A stretch of DNA of 45,318 nt, taken from NCBI GenBank assembly GCA_032718475.1, contig JAUCBJ010005614.1, positions 2,501-47,818 on the forward strand. Reading direction: 5' to 3'. The DNA comes from Nemertoderma westbladi (lineage: Eukaryota > Xenacoelomorpha > Nemertodermatida > Nemertodermatidae). A model generated the notes under the pieces. The model saw nothing but the letters and a program-made list of their open reading frames with translations, had not been told where the DNA came from and ran no database searches. Of this stretch, positions 32,206 through 41,834 are shown piece by piece. The translations under genes were made by a program, and so were the position numbers. Within the stretch, counting starts at the first letter, position 1, and each line of letters opens with the position of its first letter.

Positions 32206-34845
32206 ATGGCGCAGGATTCGGCACCTCAGTGTATCTGCGGCCTGTAGTGTGTGTGGTGAAATAGAGGATTCGGCACCTCAGTGTATCTGGGGCCTGTAGT
32301 GGGTGTGGTGAAATAGAGGGTTCGGCACCTCAGTGTATCTGCGGCCTGTAGTGGGCGTGGTGAAATAGAGGATTCGGAACCTCAGTGTATCTGCGGCCTG
32401 TAGTGGGTGTGGTGAAATAGAGGATTCGGCACCTCAGTGTATCTGCGGCCTGTTGTAGTGAGTGTGGTGAAATGGAGGATTCGGCACCTCAGTGTATCTG
32501 CGGCCTGTTGTAGTGAGTGTGGTGAAATGGAGGATTCGGCACCTCAGTGTATCTGGGGCCTGTAGTGGGTGTGGTGAAATAGAGGGTTCGGCACCTCAGT
32601 GTATCTGCGGCCTGTAGTGGGCGTGGTGAAATAGAGGATTCGGAACCTCAGTGTATCTGCGGCCTGTAGTGGGTGTGGTGAAATAGAGGATTCGGCACCT
32701 CAGTGTATCTGCGGCCTGTAGTGGGTGTGGTGAAATAGAGGATTCGGCACCTCAGTATATCTGCGGCCTGTAGTGGGTGTGGTGAAATAGAGGATTCGGC
32801 ACCTCAGTGTATCTGCGGCCTGTAGTGGGTGTGGTGAAATAGATGATTCGGCACCTCAGTGTATCTGCGGTCTGTTGTAGTGGGTGTGGTGAAATAGAGG
32901 ATTTGGCACCTCAGTGTATCTGCGGCCTGTAGTGGGTGTGGTGAAATAGAGGATTCGGCACCTCAGTGTATCTGCGGCCTGTAGTGGGTGTGGTGAAATA
33001 GAGGATTCGGTACCTCAGTGTATCTGCGGCCTGTAGTGGATGTGGTGAAATAGAGGATTCGGCACCTCAGTGTATCTGCAGCCTGTAGTGGTTGTGGTGA
33101 AATAGATGATTCGGCACCTCAGTGTATCTGCGGTCTGTTGTAGTGGGTGTGGTGAAATAGAGGATTTGGCACCTCAGTGTATCTGCGGCCTGTAGTGGGT
33201 GTGGTGAAATAGAGGATTCGGCACCTCAGTGTATCTGCCGCCTGTAGTGGGTGTGGTGAAATAGAGGATTCGGTACCTCAGTGTATCTGCGGCCTGTAGT
33301 GGATGTGGTGAAATAGAGGATTCGGCACCTCAGTGTATCTGCGGCCTGTAGTGGGTGTGGTGAAATAGAGGATTCGGAACCTCAGTGTATCTGCGGCCTG
33401 TAGTGGGTGTGGTGAAATAGAGGATTCGGCACCTCAGTGTATCTGCGGCCTGTAGTGGGTGTGGTGAAATGGAGGATTCGGCACCTAAGTGTATCTGCGG
33501 CCTGTAGTGGGTGTGGTGAAATAGAGGATTCGGCACCTCAGTGTATCTGCGGTCTGTTGTAGTGGGTGTGGTGAAATAGAGGATTTGGCACCTCAGTGTA
33601 TCTGCGGCCTGTAGTGGGTGTGGTGAAATAGAGGATTCGGCACCTAAGTGTATCTGCGGCCTGTAGTGGGTGTGGTGAAATAGAGGATTCGGCACCTCAG
33701 TGTATCTGCGGCCTGTAGTGGATGTGGTGAAATAGAGGATTCGGCACCTCAGTGTATCTGCAGCCTGTAGTGGTTGTGGTGAAATAGAGGATTCGGCACC
33801 TAAGTGTATCTGCGGCCTGTAGTGGATGTGGTGAAATAGAGGATTCGGCACCTCAGTGTATCTGCAGCCTGTAGTGGTTGTGGTGAAATAGAGGATTCGG
33901 CACCTAAGTGTATCTGCGGCCTGTAGTGGGTGTGGTGAAATAGAGGATTCGGCACCTCAGTGTATCTGCGGCCTGTTGTAGTGGGTGTAGTGAAATAGAG
34001 GATTCGGCACCTCAGTGTATCTGCGGCATGTAGTGGGTGTGGTGAAATAGAGGATTCGGCACCTAAGTGTATCTGCGGCCTGTAGTGGGTGTGGTGAAAT
34101 AGAGGATTCGGCACCTCAGTGTATCTGCGGCCTGTTGTAGTGGGTGTAGTGAAATAGAGGATTCGGCACCTCAGTGTATCTGCGGCATGTAGTGGGTGTG
34201 GTGAAATAGAGGATTCGGCACCTCAGTGTATCTGCGGCATGTAGTGGGTGTGGTGAAATAGAGGATTCGGCACCTAAGTGTATCTGCGGCCTGTAGTGGG
34301 TGTGGTGAAATAGAGGATTCGGCACCTCAGTGTATCTGCGGCCTGTAGTGGGTGTAGTGAAATAGAGGATTCGGCACCTCAGTGTATCTGCGGCGTGTAG
34401 TGGGTGTGGTGAAATAGAGGATTCGGCACCTCAGTGTATCTGCGGCCTGTAGTGGATGTGGTGAAATAGAGGATTCGGCACCTCAGTGTATCTGCAGCCT
34501 GTAGTGGGTGTAGTGAAATAGAGGATTCGGCACCTCAGTGTATCTGCGGCGTGTAGTGGGCGTGGTGAAATAGAGGATTCGGCACCTCAGTGTATCTGCG
34601 GCGTGTAGTGGGTGTGGTGAAATAGAGGATTCGGCACCTCAGTGTATCTGCGGCCTGTAGTGGGTGTAGTGAAATAGAGGATTCGGCACCTCAGTGTATC
34701 TGCGGCGTGTAGTGGGTGTGGTGAAATAGAGGATTCGGCACCTCAGTGTATCTGCGGCCTGTAGTGGATGTGGTGAAATAGAGGATTCGGCACCTCAGTG
34801 TATCTGCGGCGTGTAGTGGGTGTGGTGAAATAGAGGATTCGGTAC
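32206..34845. repeat. minisatellite, 52-bp unit, ~50 copies
   Basis: Unit contains GATTCGGCACCTCAGTGTAT, CTGCGGCCTGTAGTGGG and TGTGGTGAAATAGAG. A 55-bp variant has an inserted TGT (CCTGTTGTAGTGG). Point variants (CTAAGTG, GCATGTAG, GCGTGTAG, GTAGTGGATG) recur in blocks, showing segmental duplication within the array. The minus-strand frames through it are by-products. Confidence 0.97.
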
Positions 34846-34879
34846 CACATGTTTAAGTTTCTCAACTGAGTGTGCATAA

Positions 34880-35210
34880 ATTGAAGCGTTCAATCCTCCA
34901 ATCTGAACGACAGGTGAACCCAAGTATATATATTGTGAGCAGTTCCTACAGGCTGCACTGAATATTTATTACAGTGGAGAATCAATGGTTCAAAATTATC
35001 AACAGTCTGTTGACCAAAAACCATAAACTTCGACTTTGAGGTGTTTAAAAGTATTTCGTTTAATGCACAAAATTCTAGAACACAAGTGATTTTCTTTAAA
35101 CATTCTGAGCGTGAAGTCGCTAGGATAGCCGAGTCATCCATTAGTAACAATATGTGGAGCCACTTTAGGAATTTATCGGGAGTGAATTTAGCTAATAACA
35201 TAAACATTGT
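34880..35210 (-). mobile_element. LINE RT fragment with MDD motif
   Basis: The minus frame reads DKFLKWLHILLLMDDSAILA then TSRSECLKKI...LNTSKSKFMVFG. LLLxDDxxILATSR is RT motif C of a LINE group with MDD in place of YADD, followed by the usual NxSKTKxMVF motif. The fragment is short and flanked by the minisatellite on one side and AT-rich DNA on the other. Confidence 0.75.
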
Positions 35211-35380
35211 AGATAAACATTGTTGTGGTTAAATATGTTGATAAACATTGTATAGAAATAACAACTACACGGCCCCCCTTAAAGAACCCTTTAATTATAC
35301 TATTACGTAGCTATTCATAAACAAACAAAATGTTCTAGAATATGGTATTTTTATTTAATAGAATAAAATAGCCTCATGCA

Positions 35381-36781
35381 TATGGCATACTTTTAGTATT
35401 TTTATTCGACATTTTAATTCCCCTTGATATTCTTCTGAATTTAGTCGCGAGATAAATGATTAAACTCGCGAGAAAATTATTAAACACGCGAGAAAATTAT
35501 TAAACTCGCGAGTTAAATGATTAAACTCGCGAGAAAATAATTAATCTCGCTAGATAAACGATTAAACGCGCGAGAAAATTATTAAACTCGCGAGATAAAT
35601 GATTAAACTCGCGAGAAAATAATTAATCTCGCAAGATAAATGATTAAACTCGCGAGAAATTAATTAATCTCGCGAGATAAATGATTAAACTCGCGAGAAA
35701 TTAATTAATCTCGCGAGATAAATGATTAAATTCGCGAGAAATTAATTAATCTCGCTAGATAAATGATTAAATTCGCGAGAAAATTAATAAACTCGCGAGT
35801 TAAATGATTAAACTCGCGAGAAAATAATTAATCTCGCGAGATAAATGATTAAATTCGCGAGAAAATTAATAAACTCGCTAGATAAATGATTAAATTCGCG
35901 AGAAAATTAATAAACTCGCGAGTTAAATGATTAAACTTGCGAGAAAATTAATAAACTCGCGAGTTAAATGATTAAACTCGCGAGAAAATAATTAATCTCG
36001 CGAAATAAAGGATTAAACTCGCGAGAAAAATAATTAAACTCGCGAGATAAATTATTAAACTCGCGAGATAAATTATTAAACTCGCGAGAAAAATACACAT
36101 TCTTAATTCACAATACGCATTCTTTAATTAAGTCTTCCAAATGGTTCACAAAGAATTCGACGGGATCGTATCCACCATCCATACCAGTTAACTGTATTAG
36201 TAGGCCTAATAGTTCTGAATTAGTGTTTCTAAGACCTCACATGAAACAGCAGTAGTAGCAGTGGCCAGTAAAATATACAACAAGTGATAAGAATACATGA
36301 TTTTCTTACGATAAAATATAACATAATAGAATCAATAATGCTGAAATGGCATTGTAATCGCTTTTAAATATAGCCCTTACTTAAATAACTAATGTGATTG
36401 GATGTTTGTTTCGTGTTGTCATAGAGAGCGCCAATCACGATTGTTCTCGTGAGATTAAATATTTTCTCGCGAGTTTAATAAATTTCTCGCGAGTTTAATC
36501 ATTTATCTCACATGATTAATAATTTTCTCGCGAGTTTAATCATTTATCTCGCGAGATTAATTAATTTCTCGCGAGTTTAATAAATTTCTCGCGAGTTTAA
36601 TCATTTATCTCGCGTGATTAATAATTTTCTCCCGAGTTTAATCATTTATCACGCGAGTTTAATAATTTTCTCGCGAGTTTAATAATTTTCTTGCGAATTT
36701 AATCATTTATCTCGCGACTAAATTCAGAAAAATATCAAGGGGAATTAAAATGTCGAATAAAAATACTAAAAGTATGTCATT
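35381..36781. mobile_element. foldback-type transposon with repeat-filled inverted arms
   Basis: Outer ends are inverted: CATACTTTTAGTATTTTTAT (35386) pairs with its complement ending at 36777, and the match continues through AATTCCCCTTGATATT to AATTTAGTCGCGAG. Inside, the left arm (about 35445-36095) is a tandem array of CTCGCGAGATAAATGATTAAA-like units, and the right arm (36446-36722) is the same array inverted, around a unique centre (36100-36440). TCATGCA flanks both sides (35374-35380 and 36782-36788), a likely 7-8-bp target duplication. Long inverted arms made of tandem repeats define foldback elements. No transposase frame is present. Confidence 0.8.
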
Positions 36782-36788
36782 CATGCAG

Positions 36789-37101
36789 ATGCAAAACCCT
36801 GCAATATCTGAACGTTCATATCTCAGCTAGTTTTCAATGAAATTTAGATTATGTTACATATTTGGAATCCTTACATGGCCAGCTTTCCATCAGTAGCAAC
36901 AAATCACTATAAGGTTGAAGAATAACTGGAGTGTAACTGGTAAAATATCACCGGAGCCGGAGACACCTTTTTTTAAACGCTTACGCAGTTACGCTTGTAG
37001 ATAAAGATTGAAAGCAAAAATAAAAATTCTGGCTCACCCATGGTCGGGAGGTGAAACTATCCCTGTTTCAAATTTCATGCAATCTCATTAAGATTTGTAG
37101 A

Positions 37102-37132
<31 letters not shown>

Positions 37133-38896
37133 CAGGTACCTGAATAACGACACTCATGGAATACTAAATATAAATACTGTACTATATTTAGTATTCCATG
37201 CGACACTATATTCCAGGACATGGAGACATGGTGTATCTGAATGGGTGTTTGAAAAAGGTGGACTGGACACAGAAAACATGGACAATGGACAGACCAATCA
37301 CGGGCGAGTTGCGTCACACAGCATGTCCACCTTTTTCAGCTTTGTTTTCTATCTTTTTCAAATTTGAAAAAGGTGGACAGGGTTGAGAAAGAACAGGCAA
37401 TAAATTGACCAATCAGATTTATCTGCACATTAGGCTATAGCGCAGCTGTCAATGTTTTTCAAAAAATTTCAAATGTTTTTATAGATAATTGTTTTTATTA
37501 TCCCATACTGCCATACTTATTGTTACCAACCGAAGTTGTCCATACAGCCATAAGTAGTTCAATAATCTGATAATATGGGGTGTTCGCGCTTTCGAAGACC
37601 TTTAGCAGTTTAACCTGCCAAAATTTATATGTCTTTTCGTTAATTAAAACCACTTTAGCATACGACAATAATTTATGCTAATACGCAAAACATTAGCCGA
37701 AGTCAGCCCATGCGCGATCATTCACCCGATGGATCTACACCCGGGAGACTGAATTCGGATGCTTGAATTGTATTATTACAGTGTAAGGTTGTAGTGTATA
37801 CCTAATGTATTATTCGATAGATCGTTAATAATTAATCTCTGACAGATATTATTGGCTTTCGGGAAATATTAACAGTTCCTTTAGGACGTGGCGCTTTACC
37901 TATTTAAACAGAACTAAGACTTATACTAAACGCAACGATACTGCTGCTGATTAAAGTATAAAACGTATTCTTTAGGAAATACTTTGTTACCAATCACAAT
38001 CATACACACTCTTCTGCCGACAGTCAGTATATTTGATCACACATAAAGAGAGCAGTAATTGACTCGCGTAGGGTCTGCTAAATAACATTGGATTCAATAC
38101 ACACCACATTAATATAAATCGCAATTGTTATATATAGCCGGTCTCTCTAACCTGTAGTGTTATCAAGAAAATTGGGAATTGGGTGATTTATCCGTATTAT
38201 CCAAATAGCAATATTTCCATCAACAAATATTTACAATTAATAACTGACGGTAAAATAACAGTACAAACAATATGATTAATGAATTAGTGAGTGATTTAAG
38301 TCAGGATTGATGAGGTAACAGTTTATACTTTCGATAATTCAAGCAGTTTACGGTACAGCAGTATTGGTTACAAAATGCCGGTGTTTCTGGCTTAGACAGC
38401 AATAACAACAAAAGTAACAACTCTCTCTCTCAGTAAGACTGAACACTCTCCTTATGATCGGCAGGAAAGCTACACCTCGACAGGAAAAACCGCCCTGATT
38501 GGCCCAAGCCAAACAAAGAACCACGCGGCCAATGGCTGTTTCCATGTCAACAACCAGCTGCTAGATGTCGTAATATGAATCATCACGGCTAAGCTGTGAA
38601 AGGTGGTTTGTGCGTTACAAGTTTTTGTCTTACCATGTCCGCTAAAACACGTATATAGCAGAATGATTTTTATGTCCGTTAAAACACCTGTAAAGGTACC
38701 TTGCGGGCGAGGGGAATATATATACAGTTAGAAAACCTTTTTTAGAGTATTCCAGCGCCGGGGGGGGGAACTGGCCAGCAAAGGCAAACGTATCAGTTAT
38801 CCCACAAAAGCTTTTACACCGCTCCCAGAAAATGGGATTTAAGTCTATAAAATATACAAAATCACAGTTTCTAAAATACAAAAATACTCTAAACAG
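36789..38896. other. intergenic with small hairpins
   Basis: Includes a 20-G run (37113-37132), a perfect 18-bp inverted repeat with 10-nt loop (37155-37200), and GTCCACCTTTTTCA / TGAAAAAGGTGGAC inverted and direct copies at 37228-37381. No gene is seen; the 3' flank of the minus-strand orphan gene lies at the right end. Confidence 0.45.
37155..37200. repeat. perfect hairpin, 18-bp stem
   Basis: CATGGAATACTAAATATA (37155-37172) and its exact reverse complement (37183-37200) separated by AATACTGTAC. It could be the end of a short palindromic repeat. Confidence 0.85.
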
Positions 38897-40210
38897 TTAG
38901 TCTTTCTTGCGCGGACGGCGTTTACGCAGTTTTTTGAAGCTAGCCAGAGTCCTTTTCTCTTTGGGGCGAGCCACTTTACTAGGAGGGCTATAACTCCGGG
39001 GTGAAGGGTGCAATATGATTGCATCAGAAAGTATGGGATTGCGATCGGTATATCCGCCGGTCGAAGTACCGGGTTGATGGACATCAACGTCCGGGGAGAG
39101 GGGTCTAACGGCTCTGAGAGCTCGTTTCAAGACAGCCGCTCTTACGGGTCCTTTACGAGTGGTCTGAACGAGGGCCGTGGGTGGACCATAGGCCGTTAGA
39201 AACTTCCTTGGTTTAATGGTTCTTTCTAACTCGCGTTCGCGGGCTCGATACTCGTAAGGCCGTCGATATACTTCTTGTAACTCAGGGTGTGAGTTGACAA
39301 ATAAGTCTCCATAGGCAGGGTCTTGACGGATAAAGTGTATTAAGTTGTAAGACTGGATGTCACTCGGATTAATGCTCCTGAGGAATTTGCGTACATATTT
39401 GGTTGAAATACATTCTCCAACGCGTTTCAATAGTTCATAACTTGATAGGCGCGATTTCTGCTCGACGGAGGCAAACAAATATGGATGGAACGCATAAACT
39501 CCTTCATAGGCGCGTCCGGGATAATAGCGATGGCGTGAGTCACAATAATACCAAAGACGTACGTCCTGCAGGGGAAACGCGGGTGATCGTTCTCCAGTTT
39601 TGCAATACTCTTCCATTTGTTCAAAACTGTCCGGGACAACAGGCAGTGGACGATCTGCGGTAAGATACATCATGGTGAAATAGAGTCGTTTGAGTTCTAC
39701 CATGGGATCGTGATGGATACCTTGAGGATATCGAGTCTCTAAGTTTTGTTGACTGGCAATATTGAGATAGGTTTCCCGCAAAAATTCCACGTAGTCGTTG
39801 AAGTTGATACGCTTATCGGGTTCTTCAACGTTTTCTCTGTCGAGTAGGTTGCGAATAGAGTTCTCGTGTTCTATTCTCGGTTTATCATTACGATTCCGCT
39901 GAGTATGATATTGGAATAAAACCATTTCCCTTTCGGTGTCTACATCATCGGTATCATGTAAATCGGTAGGATGGCCGGTAGTTAAGAAGTCCATATACGT
40001 ACCATTACGATTCGTATAGCGAGCGGTGAATTTTCTATAGTCCGCTTCGCGCGTAAGTTGTTCCTGGGACATCGGCGGTTCGATATAGCGCCCATCGTCC
40101 TCCGTAATAGTAGGATCAGCTTCACCGCGTATCAAGCTATCCACAAACGCTTGTAAAGGTAGAGTATATCTCTCTCTAATACCAAGGTCATCTTCTATTA
40201 ATTCCGTCAT
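38897..40210 (-). CDS. orphan 437-residue protein with basic C-terminus
   Basis: Single intact frame; I do not recognise the family. The N-terminal half is acidic and charged (residues 1-135, many Asp/Glu/Arg). A central region (about 136-325) looks folded, with a Cys/aromatic-rich stretch LWYYCDSRHRYYPGRAYEGV (219-238) and AFHPYLFASVE (240-250). The C-terminal third is Pro/Ser-rich and basic, ending FKKLRKRRPRKKD (425-437), which looks like a nuclear-localisation or nucleic-acid-binding tail. No signal peptide or membrane segment is evident. The ATG at 40208-40210 is preceded on the minus strand by TATTAACAAACTCAG, a plausible acceptor of a 5' UTR intron. It lies 1.6 kb downstream of the BEL/Pao frame on the same strand, so an extra ORF of that element is one possibility; a host or captured gene is another. 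Confidence 0.7.
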   Translation of the reverse strand: MTELIEDDLGIRERYTLPLQAFVDSLIRGEADPTITEDDGRYIEPPMSQEQLTREADYRKFTARYTNRNGTYMDFLTTGHPTDLHDTDDVDTEREMVLFQYHTQRNRNDKPRIEHENSIRNLLDRENVEEPDKRINFNDYVEFLRETYLNIASQQNLETRYPQGIHHDPMVELKRLYFTMMYLTADRPLPVVPDSFEQMEEYCKTGERSPAFPLQDVRLWYYCDSRHRYYPGRAYEGVYAFHPYLFASVEQKSRLSSYELLKRVGECISTKYVRKFLRSINPSDIQSYNLIHFIRQDPAYGDLFVNSHPELQEVYRRPYEYRARERELERTIKPRKFLTAYGPPTALVQTTRKGPVRAAVLKRALRAVRPLSPDVDVHQPGTSTGGYTDRNPILSDAIILHPSPRSYSPPSKVARPKEKRTLASFKKLRKRRPRKKD

Positions 40211-41834
40211 ATTTGCTATCTGAGTTTGTTAATATCAATATAAGTTAATATTTTAGGTAAGCGGGCGTCGCTTCCTACTAGGCCTTTTGCCCCCGGACAG
40301 TGGGTTTCTCAGCGCCGATGTACCGCTGTCGCAGTGTTTACGCCAACATGTAGCAACAGCACGACAACGATAACCGACACAAGTCCCACCACTGTCCGTC
40401 CCAAAGGCTTGAATCCACTTGAGGTTATCTCGGTAGAGTTAGGGCTATTTTACAATTGCGATTAGCTACTGTAAACACACTTTAGTAGTAACATTCACCT
40501 ATAAACGCACAAATTCCATACAATCATTACTTACTGCACACATGCATGCCATTTGTCCGTTAGTCAGTGTCTTCCAGAATGTCACGTATTTACTATGTAT
40601 CCTTGGATACTAATAGTGCGCTATGTATACTCTTATGCTACGCAATGGGGCAAGCTTTTATTGTTCCTTTAACTTGCTTCTAATTCTAGCGTGGGTGTTG
40701 CCATGGTGACATTATGGAAAACTAGCGGTAGAATTAGGGCAATCCTCATGCATACAGATCTGGGATGTTATTTAATAGTAATTCTTTAATTGTCAATATC
40801 CTCTTTATGCATGATTTTATAAATTTTATCGGCTATTGACTATATGTTGGAGATTCTCACACTCTAGCACACTCAATATGAATCTCCGCTCCCATGATCT
40901 ATTAATTACTGGAATTTTGGGAATGTTATAAATTGCACAAAATGACAATTTATGAAATTCATTCGAATATGAATTTAAATTTATTCCCGTGAATTTTATT
41001 ATTTGATATTAAATTGACATAAATTTTATTCCAGAGCATATCTGGGGACTCAGGATCCTTAATTCGGTAAAATTTGTCTTTTAAGAGTATCGGTAAGTGC
41101 TACGATATCTTAATCGACTAGAATTGTTAACGGATCTGAATTTTACAGATTTTAATAAATATTAAATTAATATTTAGGATGGGCACCGATTTATTCCAGA
41201 ACTTGTCTGGGGACGTTAACCACTGATTCTAGAATTTGTCTTTCAAGTATATCGGTGGGTGCCACGATATCTTAATCGACTAGAATTACAGATGGTCAAA
41301 AGTTTAACAGATTTATTTGCGATTTACGCTACTGTTAGAGGGACATCACGCTACTATATGTATTATTTGTTATAAGGTAGAAGAGCAATATCGCACGAAG
41401 CAATGTCAGTGTGAAGAGGCAAGTCGTTTCCAAGGTCTACCCAGAGCTTGGTTTAGCCGAGACACGAGGATCTGAACTTTGCATTCCTAATACTCTGCCT
41501 ACCAATAATACTTAAATATAGTAGTGGCTTTACTGTACTTTAAGAAGTACTGACATGTCATCTTACTATAGTCTCGCATTTATAATATAATACGGACAGT
41601 AAGGAAAGAGAAAATAATTACTTCTTGCCGTCGCACTAAATATATATTATAAGTAATTATGTACGTAATAAACACTAATATATTGCACTAATCTACTAAC
41701 ATTCTAAAATAACATTTTACTAAATAAAATTAAATAAAACGATTATAATAAAGTACATAATAATCCATACCTAAATATAAAATAATAATAAAAAAATATA
41801 AAATAATATAGTCACACACCCACTCCATATATAA
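40211..41834 (-). other. region between retroelement ORF and orphan gene, possible 3' LTR
   Basis: Downstream of the gag-protease stop on the minus strand, GGAGTGGGTG could act as a polypurine tract, followed by TGTGACTATATTATT, a TG-type LTR start near 41817. Two direct copies of about 100 bp (TTATTCCAGARC...GATATCTTAATCGACTAGAATT) occupy 41027-41126 and 41191-41287. The second LTR is outside the window, so LTR limits cannot be set. Confidence 0.3.

Noticed and set aside
33330-34325. Minus-strand repetitive frames of 69-173 residues (AESSISPHPLQAADTLRC type)
   Set aside because: By-products of the 52-bp minisatellite with no signature or conserved start.
22467-34845. CRISPR-like regular arrays
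   Set aside because: Units are contiguous tandem repeats with no unique spacers, in a eukaryotic context.
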